Assembly: GCA_018806915.1 (NCBI GenBank)
Contig: JAGKQI010000052.1
Span: 806,001 to 870,000 of the forward strand
DNA: 64,000 bases
Reading direction: 5' to 3'
Source: Phytophthora colocasiae
Lineage: Eukaryota > Oomycota > Peronosporomycetes > Peronosporales > Peronosporaceae
In this document: in pieces, positions 9,368-21,142 of the stretch
How the letters are laid out: each line of letters opens with the position of its first letter
How positions within the stretch are numbered: the first letter of the stretch is position 1
Program-made: the position numbers and the translations under genes
Notes under the pieces: generated by a model
What the model saw: the letters and a program-made list of their open reading frames with translations, nothing else
Database searches by the model: none
What the model was told of the DNA's origin: nothing

Positions 9368-11147
9368 TCAAGCTTCGATCAGTTCAAAGGAATGGCGAGT
9401 CGAGCTCTCGGGCGTGATGACAGCGTGCACCCCGAAGTCGTCGCTGAGACGTCTCTCTTGGTTGCGGTTGTGTCTCTTTTTGTTGTACAGAACAACACCA
9501 GCGACGACGGCGGCAACTCCCATCGTGATAATCAAGGTTGTGCCTGCTGTGCTACCGGCGTTGCTTGGTTCGACATCTTCCGTGGTTGTCGACGAAACGT
9601 ACGATACTGTGGTAATGGACGTAGCTACTGGAGTGGTGATAGGAGACGCGTATTGATCTTCTAGTGGCTGAGGGGTTGTCGACATGTAGTAGTCTGTTGT
9701 CGGTGAGAGAGTAGTTGGCTGTGTCGCGCTTGGGGCAAGGTGTTGTTGGCTCTGGAGTTGGAGGCTCGGTAGTGCTTGGACACGGCGTCGTCGGCTCAGG
9801 AGTTGGAGGCTCCGTCGTAATAGGACACGGCGTCGTTGGCTCAGGAGTTGAAGGCTCCGTCGTACTTGGACACGGCGTCGTTGGCTCAGGAGTTGAAGGC
9901 TCCGTCGTACTTGGACATGGCGTCGTCGGCACAGGAGTTGGAGGCTCTGTCGTGCTCGGACAGGGCGTCGTCGGCTCTGGAGTAGCTGGCTGTGTTGTGC
10001 TCGGACACGGCGTCGTTGGCTCAGGAGTTGGAGGCTCTGTCGTGCTCGGACAGGGCGTCGTCGGCTCTGGAGTAGCTGGCTGTGTTGTGCTCGGACACGG
10101 CGTCGTTGGCTCAGGAGTTGGAGGCTCTGTCGTGCTCGGACATGGCGTCGTTGGCTCAGGAGTTGGAGGCTCCGTCGTACTTGGACACGGCGTCGTCGGC
10201 TCTGGAGTAGCTGGCTGTGTTGTGCTCGGACACGGCGTCGTTGGCTCAGGAGTTGGAGGCTCTGTCGTGCTCGGACAGGGCGTTGCAGGTCCTGTCGTAT
10301 TCGGATAAGGCGTCGGTGGATCAGTCTCTGGGCACGGTGTTGTTGGGGCAGGTGTTGTAGGCTGTGGAGTAGGCGGTGACGTCGTTTCCGGACACGGAGT
10401 CGTTGGCACTGGCGTTGTTGGTGCTGGAGTCGTTGGTGCCGGTGTAGTTGGCTCAGGTGTCGATGGTGCTGTCGTCGTAGGCTCAGGTGTCGTTGGTGCC
10501 GGCGTAGTAGGTTCAGGCGTCGGTGGAGCTGTCGTAGTTGGTTCAGGTGTCGGTGGCGCTGTCGTAGTCGGTTCAGGCGTCGGTGGAGCTGTTGTAGTTG
10601 GCTCAGGTGTCACGGTTGTAGGCGCAGGAGTTGCTGTTGTTGGAGTAGGCGTCGTTGGTGCGGCGGTCGGCGCTGCTGTGGGTCTTTCACCGCAGTTATA
10701 CAAGTCTCTTAACACCGTCGTCTGGGCGAACCAACTTCCGTCGTAGTCCTGGTTCCCGTCGAACAGGTAGCTGGTGTCAACGTCCAGGGCCACGTCTGAC
10801 TCGTTCACGCTCCACGTCGGACACCCGGTTTCAGGAGGGTGCCCACAGCCGATCGCTGGAAGCACACAGCCCCACGTGAACCCCGAGACAATCCGGCACT
10901 CAGCATCTTCAGGTGTCACGCAGCCCGCGCCGGCGATGAAGGACGGCAGGAACGCACGGCAGTCCGCGACGGCCACGTCCCCTTTCAGCGGACAGGCACT
11001 GCCGATCGGTGCGTCGCCACTGCCGGCACAAATGGCGCCGCGACCGGCCGGCACGTCGTATGTGGCGTCGGCACAGACACTCACGTGGACGGCGGTCGCC
11101 CGGTGCAGATTCAACAGTATCGCTGCAGACAGCAGCAACGGCTTCAT
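9368..11147 (-). CDS. secreted/surface mucin-like Thr-Pro-rich protein, frameshifted
   Basis: Starts at 11147 with a signal peptide ([19 protein letters not shown]). A Cys-rich domain of about 135 residues follows, with 12 or more Cys and Trp in 'GFTWGCV'. A long Thr/Pro/Cys tract of about 15-residue units ([15 protein letters not shown]) comes next. As sequenced the frame runs out at 9552 in a basic tail. A different frame (9368-9685) carries a TM helix ([17 protein letters not shown]) and a KKRHNR stop-transfer tail, as expected for a wall- or membrane-anchored mucin. Compared with the other repeat units there is one extra base in a GGGG run at about 9732-9735, exactly where the two frames meet. 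The full gene is therefore probably a type I surface protein of about 590 residues carrying one frameshift, real or artefactual. Function of the Cys-rich head is unknown. Confidence 0.75.
9740..10315 (-). repeat. 45-bp tandem repeat, Thr/Pro/Cys coding
   Basis: About a dozen copies of a 45-bp unit encoding [15 protein letters not shown] or [15 protein letters not shown] inside the mucin-like gene. Alternating EPPT/QPAT versions form a higher-order 90-bp pattern in places. A looser Thr/Pro tract continues to about 10670. Confidence 0.9.
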
Positions 11148-11597
11148 TCTTGTGCTCAGAGGGAAGATTCAAGAGTGAAGGGAAGTTCGGTGGAGACGCG
11201 CGACGTGCACCCAAGTGAGACCGAGAAAAGACGCACTGAAATGGTCGGATATGAGTATGGAGTGGCACTGTCGATGGCTCAACCCGAATTGCAACACCGA
11301 CACACCCAGACCTCACTGCGACGTTCTAGTCGAATGTCCAAGTTTTGGAGCAGAGGTGCATGGATCAAAGTCTCTGGACTTGGAGAACGTGCGTTGCTGA
11401 GTCCAGAGGTCTTGCCAAGATACACTGATTCCTTCCGCCGATTACATTTCATCATCTGAATGTCCGGACTACCCCTAGATTCTTAGGTCGTTGGCAGCAT
11501 AACATTCCTATCACTACAACATTTAGAGTCATGGATACATGTTTTGTGACTTGGGTACATCTACATGTACTCTATTTGGTGCACAAATCCTTCGACC
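11148..11597. other. intergenic, no gene seen
   Basis: Divergent promoter space between the mucin-like gene (minus) and the CBM9-like gene (plus). The open frames here are short, lack splice continuity with neighbours and have no recognisable protein pattern. Confidence 0.6.
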
Positions 11598-13187
11598 ATG
11601 GCGTCCGGTGAAGACTGGGCGTACATGGACTCCCTGCGTCCTCCTGTCTACATTTGTCTACGTCGTAAGGTCGATTCTGTAGAATCAGGTTATGAGCCGA
11701 TGCAGTTGGATGGACGGTGCGTACAGTATCAATTTCTCTGCGTCACAGATTCAATTTCTAACACCAGAATCGAAATGATACACACAGTCTGGACAAGGAC
11801 GAGTGGGCGCATGTACCGTGGTCCGAATCATTTGTTGACATTGAAGGCTCAGAGCGCAAACCCAAGGAGTTCCCACTCACGAGGTTTAAAATGATGTACG
11901 ATGAAGACACTTTGTACGTTGGGGCAGAATTGATCGAACCTAAAATCTGGGGGACGATCACCGAAAAGAACAGTACAATGTACCATGAAAACGACTTTGA
12001 AGTCTTCTTCAATCCGGACGGCAGTCGGCATCACTACTAGTAAGATAATGAGGGTGTTATTATTGTTTAATTGTTTTTTTCTAACTCTTTTTTTTTACTA
12101 TAGTGAATTGGAAGTCAATTGCTTGAACACTATTTGGGAACTGTTGCTGAATCGACCATACAAAGATGGCTACAGTATTGAAAACCCATTCAATTTGGTA
12201 TCAGTACGTTCGGCAGTGTTTATCGATGGCCGGACCAATTCTCCCGAGACGGACAGTGTCAAATGGTGTGTCGAAATGAGTTGGTCTTTAGCGGAACTCC
12301 AGCAATTCGACCAATTACGGTATCGTGGGGAGCCGTTGAGTAGTGGAAGAGCATCAATTGCAACGCCCAGACCCCCTTCAACTCGTGGAGAAACCGTGAG
12401 ACCTGCAGTAACTACTGGTAGAACAGTAGCTGGGGATGTTTGGCGAGTCAATTTCTCACGTGTTCAGTATGAATTGGAGACGGTCGTGAACGCAGATACG
12501 AACCAACTACAGTATCAAAAAATTCCTGATACAAGAGAAGACAACATCGTGTGGGCTCCTACAGGTGTGATTGATATCCACCGGCCGGAAAGATGGGGCT
12601 ACGTGTTTTTCAGTAGCGAGAACGAGTTGCCAGGTGGAGAATTGGAGCTATCAGGAGCTATGACTGGGTTTCTGGACGAACAAATGGCGATTGAACGTGT
12701 TTTGGATGCTGTTTACTACCGTCAACGCGCCTTTCACGCCTTCCACGGTGGTTTTGGATCAACAATGGAGATGTTGTACACTGGTCTGTCACCTCAAACA
12801 TCCCCAGTCACCACCAGTTCTACCATGTGGACAGAATCGTTCCCATTGTTCGACCTTTTGCGTAAGTATCAGCTCGATTTCCCTGTGATTTTCGTTCGGA
12901 GTGACCTCCCTGAAGCTCCACCGGGTCCGGATGAAAGTGGAATTGACGGAACCCGTAGGAAATCGAGTCGACGCTACGCTCCAGCGTTAGATCAGCACGA
13001 TGAGGATTTCGATGAAGATATTGTGCAAGAAATCGTTCCAGCTCCTCCTCTGGCTCTTAGCCCACGATCACTGGAGGTTAAAACCCTGGAAACTCGAGGA
13101 CTTTACTCCAATTACACTGTTTCGCTTCGCAGTGCGACACAGGAATGGCAAATGACACAAGACGGACGTCTCCGGCGAACATCGTAA
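11598..13187 (+). CDS. CBM9-like domain protein
   Basis: Three exons: 11598-11716, 11788-12039 and 12104-13187. The 71- and 64-bp introns join 'MQLDGR|LDKDEWAHVPWSE' and 'HHYY|ELEVN' without loss of phase. The product is about 484 residues. Residues about 35-270 match the family-9 carbohydrate-binding-like fold of bacterial and eukaryotic proteins: WSESFVDIEG, FKMMYDEDTLYVGAELIEP, HENDFEVFFNPDG, YYELEVN, NTIWELLL and PYKDG are its usual blocks. A linker of about 75 residues (PRPPSTRGETVRPAVTTGRT) interrupts the domain. The C-terminal part (QRAFHAFHGGF, WQMTQDGRL) also matches these proteins. No signal peptide is visible at this start; an earlier in-frame ATG exists at 11565. Sugar ligand unknown. 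Confidence 0.82.
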
Positions 13188-13361
13188 ACCAATAAGGTGG
13201 AGACCTTCACTATAACTGGGACCATCACTCCGACTTTTGGCGCATCATCGAGTTTGATTATGTGCCGCAATCTGAAAGATGATGCACACCAGTTGATTAT
13301 AGGCCAACAACAGTCTGTTTAACCACTAACTTCATAATTCGATTTGCTTTTTCCAGGCCAA

Positions 13362-16300
13362 ATGAATTCTACCGAGAAGGAAACTTCACAGTCGAAGATC
13401 AGCTACGACAACGGGGAAACGTTGATGGCCAATGGCTCCTTGGCCCTTCATGACCACGTTGCGAGTCGATTGGAGCGAGCGTTAGGCAAATCTCTGCCTC
13501 AAGTGGAAGTTCGCTTCGAGAATTTGTCCATTTCCGCTCAAGTTGTCGTGCAAAGCGAGACACAGCAGGTTGATCTTCCCACACTGCCAAATGTAGCCAA
13601 GACGGGAGTTCTCCAGCTTCTCACGAGCAAAAATCGAGTCGAAAAGGAGATTCTCCATCCTGTGAGTGGCGTACTTAAACCGAGTACCTTGACGCTGATA
13701 CTGGGCCAACCTGGATCTGGCAAGTCTTCCTTGATGAAGATTCTTAGCGGGAGGTTCCCTGTATCGAAGAGCGTGACGGTGGAAGGCAAAGTGACGTATA
13801 ACGGAACCTCTCAAGAGGAATTGCGTTCGAAATTACCTCAGTTCGTATCCTACGTGCCTCAACATGACAAACACTTGGCGAGGTTATCCGTCAAGGAGAC
13901 GCTGGAGTTCGCTCATGCTTGCAACGGCTTGGAATTGTCCAAGACCGAAGAGAAACGGCTCGTTTTCGGCTCTGAAGAGGAGAACAAAGTCGCTTTGGAA
14001 GCTGCTCGAGCTTTTCGGAAACATTATCCGGACGTTGTTGTACGACAATTGGGGCTGGACAACTGCCAGAACACCATTGTAGGCAACGAAATGCTACGAG
14101 GAATCTCTGGAGGTGAACGGAAGCGTGTAACAACTGGCGAAATGGCTTTTGGCAATAACCACGTGATGCTCATGGACGAAATCAGTACTGGATTGGACAG
14201 TGCTGCGACTTTGGATATCATCTCAACACTACGGAGTTTAGCCAAACAATTCCGTAGAACGGTGGTAGTTTCTCTCCTCCAGCCTTCACCAGAGGTTTTC
14301 GCGCTTTTCGACGACGTGATGCTGCTGAATGAAGGGTATATGATGTACCACGGACCGAGAGATCAAGCCTTGAACTACTTCGAGTCCTTAGGGTTCCAGT
14401 GTCCTCCTCGTCGAGACGTGGCTGACTTTCTACTGGATCTGGGCACGAACAAACAGCTTCAGTATCAAGTTGGCTCAGCTCCTTCGACTCCGGATCAATT
14501 TAGAGAGGCATTTGAACAGTCCGATATCTACCAGCGTCAAGAGAACGACCTCCATAGTCCCGTTCTACCACAAGAAGCTGTTGATTTTGCTGCAATACCA
14601 GAATTTCACCAATCTTTCTGGGCTGGAACGTCGACTTTAGTGAAACGTGAACTGACACTCCTGTTACGAGATACCAATGCGTTCAAAGGACGATTGTTCA
14701 TGGCCATTCTACTCGGACTACTGCAAGGTAGTACGTTCTACCAGTTTGACGATGCGAACTCCCAAGTGGTTATGGGTATCGCGTTCGTGACTATCAACTT
14801 CGTGGCTACCAACCACATGGCATTGATCCCCGCAGTGATGGCCGTGCGTGACGTAGTATACAAACAACGAGGAGCGAATTTCTTCCGTGTGTCATCCTAC
14901 GTCATCGCTCGATATGCGAGTTTTATCCCCGTTGGCCTCATGGAATCGCTCGTCTTCGGGTCTTTCATGTACTGGATGTCCGGATTCGTACCGACTGTGG
15001 GTGGGTTTTTACTGTTCGAATTGGTTCTCTTCTTCGTGAGTATGGCGGTTGCTGCGCTGTTCTTCTTCGTGGCTTGTGTATCACCCAATTTGAACGTGGC
15101 GTTCCCCATTACGCAGCTCTTGCAGCTCTTTTTCGTGACTTTTTCCGGCTACGTCGTGACCAAAGAGACCATTCCGGACTATATGATTTGGGTCTATTGG
15201 TTAAGTCCATAAGGCTGGGGCGTTCGAGCGTTGGCTGTGAATCAGTATAATGATTCGCGCTTTATGACTTGCGTGTATGAAGGAGTGGACTACTGCTCTC
15301 GGTATGGAATGCAAGCAGGCGAGTATCTACTGAGTGTGTACGGTGTACCGACTCAAAAATACTGGTTGTGGTTCGCTTTGGTCTTCCTCGCTGCACTTTA
15401 CCTTTTCGTGATGGTGCTTTCGTGTCTCGTTTTGGAGTTTTTACGCTATGAGGAGCCAGGAACAAGTGCTGCAAGTGTAGATTCTACTGATGAAACTTCG
15501 GAAGATAGCTACACTTTGGTCAAAACTCCGAAACAACGTGAATCGGTCGTCACAATTCCTCACAACCACCAGAATTTCGTCCCAGTCACGTTAGCATTCA
15601 AGGACTTGTGGTATTCCGTTCCAAACCCTGCGAATCCGAAGGAAGATATCGAACTTTTAAAGGGCATCAGTGGATTCGCTCTACCTGGTACAATGACTGC
15701 CTTGATGGGATCTTCTGGAGCTGGAAAAACTACACTAATGGACGTCATCGCTGGTAGGAAAACTGGTGGGAAGATCCGTGGAGGCATTCTACTCAATGGT
15801 CATCCAGCTACTGAGCTTGCAATTCGTCGGTCGACCGGTTACTGCGAGCAAATGGACATTCATTCCGACTCGTCTACCTTCCGTGAAGCTTTGACGTTTA
15901 GCGCTTTCCTCCGTCAAGGTGCCGATATCCCTGCTAGTCAGAAATTTGACTCAGTTACCGAATGTTTGGAGCTTCGGGACTTGAACTTAATCGCAGACCG
16001 GATCATCCGTGGCAGCTCAATGGAACAGCTCAAGCGCTTGACCATTGGTGTGGAATTAGCAGCTCAGCCCAGTGTGTTGTTCCTAGATGAACCTACTAGT
16101 GGATTGGATGCTCGATCGGCGAAGTTGATCATGGATGGCGTTCGTAAAGTGGCCGATACAGGGCGTACTATCGTGTGTACGATCCATCAGCCGTCCACTG
16201 TGGTGTTTCAAGTCTTTGACAGCTTGTTACTGCTGAAACGCGGTGGAGAAATGGTGTTTTTTGGTGATTTAGGAGCGAAATCGACCGAACTTGTGGACTA

Positions 16301-17399
16301 TTTCGAATCAATCGACGAGGTGGAAAAGCTTTCACCCGACTACAATCCTGCTACGTGGATGCTCGAGGTGATTGGCGCTGGAGTTGGCAATGTGAACGCG
16401 GACACTTTGGATTTCGTCTCTATCTTCAAAGACAGCGAAAAGAACCGCCAACTCCAGTTTAATCTGGACCGTGAAGGAGTCACCAAGCCTTCATCTTCTC
16501 TTCCAGCGTTAAATTTTGGCCACAAACGAGCAGCCAGTAGTTTAACCCAAGCCAAGTTCTTGATCAAGCGCTTCTTCGACTTGTATTGGCGAACGGCGTC
16601 GTATAATATGACTCGGATGATCATTTCGGTGATCCTTGGCCTTCTCTTTGGAATCACGTACGTTGGAGTCGAGTACAGTTCCTATCAGGGGTTGAATTCT
16701 GGTATGGGAATGATCTTCATGGCAGCTTCGTACATCACTTTCATCACGTTGAGTGGTGTTCTACCTATCACGTACCAGGAACGAGCTGTGTTCTACCGCG
16801 AACGTGCTGGTCAAACGTACAGTGCCTTCTGGTACTTCATCGGTGAGACTCTGGTTGAAATCCCGTACTGCTTCATGGCAACGTTGATTTTCCTCATCAT
16901 CTTCTACCCGATGGTAGGATTTACAGGCGTCAGTAACTTCTTCACCTTTTGGTTCTGTCTGGCGCTCTTGGTTCTACTGCAAGCCTACCTCGGACAGCTT
17001 TTGATCTACACTCTACCTGGTCTTGACGTGGCGTCGGTCTTTGGATTACTGATCAACAACGTTTTGATCCTGTTCACTGGTATGAACCCTCCTGCTGCAT
17101 ATTTGCCTCGTGGATACGTCTGGTTGTATCACGCGATACCCAACAAGTACACTTTTGCCAGTTTAACTGCAATTGTGTTTGCTGCTTGTGAAGATGGAAA
17201 TGGTCCAGGTTGTGCTGTGATGACTGGTACACCACCAACTCTAGCGGATGGCACGACGGTGGAGCAGTACATGGACAATTTGTTCTGGATCAAACATAGC
17301 GAAATCTGGTCCAACTGCGGATATATCGTCGCGTGGATCGTTTTGCTGCGTGGGTTGGCTCTTGTGGTCTTGCGCTACGTCAATCACACCAAGAGATAA
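13362..17399 (+). pseudogene. full-size ABCG (PDR-type) transporter with in-frame stop
   Basis: One frame runs 13362-17399 (about 1,345 codons), broken only by TAA at 15210-15212. Architecture is NBD-TMD-NBD-TMD, the pleiotropic drug resistance type that exports small toxic compounds or lipids at the plasma membrane. First NBD: Walker A GQPGSGKSS, signature ISGGERKR, Walker B MLMDEISTGLDSA. Second NBD: Walker A GSSGAGKTT, signature region EQLKRLTIGVELA, Walker B FLDEPTSGLDAR. Both TMDs contain the usual six-helix hydrophobic blocks. The stop falls in the conserved 'YWLSP-x-GWGVRALAVNQY' block at the end of TMD1, where relatives have a hydrophobic residue. No GT/AG pair that would skip it in frame is obvious. 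Either a very recent pseudogene, readthrough, or a base error; the rest of the frame is undamaged over 4 kb. Start ATG at 13362 chosen over 13344 because it follows a splice-like CCAG. Confidence 0.85.
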
Positions 17400-17810
17400 G
17401 TAGTTTTCACGACATGCTAATCCAGTTCTTCGTTTTTGTCAACACCGAAATTGTACCCAACCCATTTCGAGAAGCATCACAAGTAGTTTTAGTCTCGCAA
17501 CGACAAAGACAATCTGTAACCTTGCATGAAGTGCACAAGGCGTTTGACAGAAAGTATGGCTCTTCCCTGGCTTTCTCTTTCCATTTTGCAACGGTCGATC
17601 AGCAGACGCGTCGATCTCCACTTGTTGCTCCATTTCCATATTCCAATTGGGATTGCAATCGCTGTTGCAAGGCTTTGCTTACTGCGTGGCACTGTCACCA
17701 CACCGCATGCTTCGGAACTCTTAAGATGAAGGAAACCGGATGGAGCAGAATGGTCACTAGTGTCCTTGAGCTCTTCATTCTCCAATTTCCATCAGACCAA
17801 TCACTTCACA

Positions 17811-19283
17811 ATGGGTCGGAATCGCCAACCTCACGCCACGCACTACGACCAACGACAGACTCGAGACGCCAACGAATACGATGAATCCAAACGCCGTAAG
17901 ATGATCCGTTGGATTAAATCTCGCTTCGGTATCGACGAAGAAGAAATCCGTTCACATCCACGAGACCGGGGAAGTCTCAGTAAAAGCAGTCGTTCAGGAG
18001 GGAGCGGAAGCTTCTCGGCTGGGTATACCCACCCGCAATACACGCCTTCACACCGGAAAGACTACCAGACACGCGTACTAATTGTCGGTGGAGGGATCGG
18101 AGGTTTGTGTCTCGCTCAAGGGTTGAAAAAGCACGGAATTCCATTCACCGTCTTCGAAAGAGATCCATCTCCGAATTACCGAACTCAAGGCTATCGCGTC
18201 CGTATCAACAGTGACGGGTACGAAGCACTGAAAGCCAACTTGTCTCCAGAGAACTTTGAGGTCTTCCTTCGAGCTACAGGCCACTTCCAGCCTGGATTCA
18301 AGTATCTGGACGCTGAAACGGGCAACGAAGCACCGCCGAATGCTCAGTTTTCCCATAAAATGAGTATCATCAAGAATGTTTTCAGCGCGGATCGAGCGAT
18401 GCTACGCTCCTTGTTACTCACCGACCTGAACGAGAATGAAATTCAGTACGGGATGGCCTTCAAGAGCTTCCACGTGCTGCCTAACGAACGCGTGGAAGTC
18501 TCGTTCGAGAACGGTACAATTGCAGAGGGTAGTGTCCTGGTTGGAGCTGACGGCACTACGTCACGCGTTCGTCGACAATACGTTCCTCGAGCTGCAACGC
18601 TTCTTGACACTGACAGTGGCGCGATTTACGGCAAAACGCTACTGACTCCAGAGATCGAGAGCTTCTTCGAAACGGACAGTACGACCATGGTCATCAGTAA
18701 AAATCCCATGATGAGCCTGGTCATGGAGCCCCGTTGCAAGATTCAAGCAGACTTGAAAGAGTTCGCAGCCATCTCCAACAGTGGCTTACCGGATCTGCAG
18801 AACTACATTTGCTGGGTTCTCATCGCTCGAGCTCAGCACTTCCACCGCCACGAAGAAACAACAGTCCGAGATCTCTTCTCCATGTCTCCGACGCAAGTGG
18901 CTAACCTCTCGAATGACATGACGCGCGACTGGTGTCCAAAGATCCGGGCGGTGTTTGAGCATCAGGCACCGGAGTGGAGCTCGTTCCTGCGTATTTCCAC
19001 TATGGCGCCAGAGATTCGCCACTGGCAACCATCCACCGTCACGCTCATTGGAGACGCCGTCCACACGATGGCTCCTGCTGGAATCGGATGCAACACAGCG
19101 CTACATGATGCGCAGATGCTGGTGAAATACTTCCGAGAGATGGGGGTGAGTGTGGACGCCATCGCTCAGTACGAACACAACATGCGTCAGTATGGATCAG
19201 AGGGGATCTCAATCAGTATGGATGCAGGCAAAAAGATGTACGACTTACCAGGCGTCGAGGATATGCGCGCAGTTGTGTACTAA
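17811..19283 (+). CDS. FAD-dependent monooxygenase (aromatic hydroxylase type)
   Basis: Intronless, 490 residues. A basic, Ser-rich N-terminal extension of about 95 residues precedes the Rossmann dinucleotide-binding motif (VLIVGGGIGGLCLAQGL). The DG motif (GADGTTSRVRR) and the second FAD motif (LIGDAVHTMAPAGIGCNTAL) are in the expected order and spacing for group A flavoprotein monooxygenases, which use NAD(P)H and O2 to hydroxylate aromatic or related substrates. Substrate not predictable. The unusual extension shows no signal peptide and could be regulatory. The frame is open upstream to 17760, but the ATG at 17811 is the first. The gene lies 411 bp after the ABC transporter on the same strand; the stretch between holds no gene. 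Confidence 0.88.
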   Translation: MGRNRQPHATHYDQRQTRDANEYDESKRRKMIRWIKSRFGIDEEEIRSHPRDRGSLSKSSRSGGSGSFSAGYTHPQYTPSHRKDYQTRVLIVGGGIGGLCLAQGLKKHGIPFTVFERDPSPNYRTQGYRVRINSDGYEALKANLSPENFEVFLRATGHFQPGFKYLDAETGNEAPPNAQFSHKMSIIKNVFSADRAMLRSLLLTDLNENEIQYGMAFKSFHVLPNERVEVSFENGTIAEGSVLVGADGTTSRVRRQYVPRAATLLDTDSGAIYGKTLLTPEIESFFETDSTTMVISKNPMMSLVMEPRCKIQADLKEFAAISNSGLPDLQNYICWVLIARAQHFHRHEETTVRDLFSMSPTQVANLSNDMTRDWCPKIRAVFEHQAPEWSSFLRISTMAPEIRHWQPSTVTLIGDAVHTMAPAGIGCNTALHDAQMLVKYFREMGVSVDAIAQYEHNMRQYGSEGISISMDAGKKMYDLPGVEDMRAVVY

Positions 19284-19506
19284 GATGGTAGCTTGCCAAA
19301 AAAACAAACAACTGCACTCCTTCACTTCTGCGTAGATCAAAGTAGATTTCTTAATGAATACTGTTAGTCTTGCTCCAAATATCCGCTTTCTTGGGCCGCT
19401 GGTTGTAGTACAAGTCTGTCAAACACTTCACGTTGTGACTTCAGTAGAACAATGAGAAATCACGCCAGAAAACGGCTTTACCTCTGTCACGAAAGCTGAT
19501 CATCGA

Positions 19507-21142
19507 TCACTCGGTTGCCATAAATTCAGCGAGCGCAATAGGCTGTCGTTCTTTCAAGTGAGAGTTCTCAGTGGTAATATAGTCGTCATCACACGAAAAT
19601 CCCAAGCGGTTCGCTGCAGCACAGACATTCGCCAGACCCCAGCCGTAAATGTTGTTTGGGTATTCCAGATACGTAGTATTACCACATTCACTGGGAACGA
19701 GGAACGGTTTGTGAAGCTTGCGTGTGGTCGTTTCAGTGAGACTTTGCAACACTTTCTCGTATGATGGAGGCTTCGTCACAGATGAATTGAACAGACTGAG
19801 GAGCAGTGCTATAGCTCCAGCGATATGTGGTGTTGCCATTGATGTCCCAGTTAGTCGAGTGTAGGCACTGTCCTTGACGCTCATTGCTGACCGAATGCCA
19901 ACACCAGGAGCAACAAAGTCCGGCTTGATAAGATACTTGTTGCTACCTTCCAAACTTGGACCCTTTCCACTTGCTCCCCACAGTGAACTTCCTCCGATCA
20001 GTGCGCCAACAGCAACAGTATCTTCGTGACTTCCAGGGTAATACACACTTCCGCACAGGAATCCGTTGGTGTTTCCACTGGCGAATACTGGGTAGACTCC
20101 TGCAGCTCGCCACGTATCGATCACCTTACTCAACCACGTCCATTGAGGATACACAGGGGTCGAGCGATCTACTCCAAATGAATTCGTCACCACGTCAGCA
20201 CCAAGTGAACAATCAGCTCCACTTCCGTCTCTCTTCGTAGGGCACAAAACCCATTGAGCAGCCAGCAAGAAGTCACTCTTATTGGCTGCTCCCCAAATAT
20301 CAAAAGCTCGTGCCGTGATCCACGTTGCCCCTGGGGCTACACCAACACCTTTACCACCAACTGCAGTCCCCATAGTGTGCGTACCATGGCCCACTTCATC
20401 CGCTGTGTCCGGCGTCTCCTTGGACATATCCGTCCCTGGTGTGAACCAGAAAGAATAGTCAAAGTCCACTTTCCCGTCCTTCTTGGTCCCTACAAAGCAC
20501 AAAAGAACAGTTGAATAACGACCCAGAGATCAATTTCACTTGCTTCTTACCTCTAAAGGTCTCTCTCAGAGCCTCATGAGTGTATCTCACACCCGAATCA
20601 ATACTTGCGACGACGATATCTTTGCCAGTAGCTCCTTTCGCCCATAATTGAGGGGCATGTATCAATTTAACATTGTTTTGAGGTTCTTCTCCTTCCTGTA
20701 GATCATTTTCTTCTTTTTGAGCACCAACAAGTCTTAAAACTTGGGAATCTTCTTCCACATTCACCACACCTGGAAAAGTTAAAAGATCTTTTGAGAAAAA
20801 TGTGTCAAGTTTGACTTCTCCCTCTCTATAGCGAACAATTAAAGTGTTCTGGAACCATAAAGACGAAATCTCAATGTTTCCATTGCTTTGGGCTGATATG
20901 AAGCTCGAAACACTGCGTTGAGAGGGGGAAACCGCGCTGGAAAGGGACTGAAAGAGCTGTTGACGCCTCTCGGAGCGTGAAAACCCCGAGGAGATGGAAA
21001 TTTCGCGTGGATTCACAGGAGGATGAAGATGCACGAGCAGAACGAGGCTTAAGCAGTGAATGGGGAGCAGCGAGAAGGCCAGGAAGAGCGCAAGATGTCG
21101 TCGGAGGACGCCCATAAGGAGCAGATTGAAGTTGAAATGCAA
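19507..21142 (-). CDS. secreted subtilisin-like serine protease (S8)
   Basis: Two exons: 21142-20551 and 20489-19507, with a 61-bp GTAAG...GTAG intron between 'ETFR' and 'GTKKDGKVDF'. The product is 524 residues from the first ATG; an in-frame ATG at 21115 gives a cleaner signal peptide (MGVLRRHLALFLAFSLLPIHC). A propeptide region spans about 30-170. The catalytic triad is visible: Asp in VVASIDSGVRYTH, His in GHGTHTMGTAVGG, Ser in TGTSMATPHIAG, with the oxyanion Asn in FASGN. The C-terminus has paired Cys (GLANVC, FSCDDD) and no anchor. It probably acts in the secretory path or outside the cell on proteins. All key residues are intact. Confidence 0.9.

Noticed and set aside
9715..10308. Plus-strand Gly/Val-rich frame opposite the mucin-like gene
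   Set aside because: Shadow of the 45-bp repeats; the minus-strand frame has the signal peptide and Cys-rich head.
13362..15212. Two separate half-size ABC transporter genes
   Set aside because: Both parts are in one frame, there is no start or promoter between them, and only 18 bp separate the stop from the next reported start. The order matches one full-size PDR protein.
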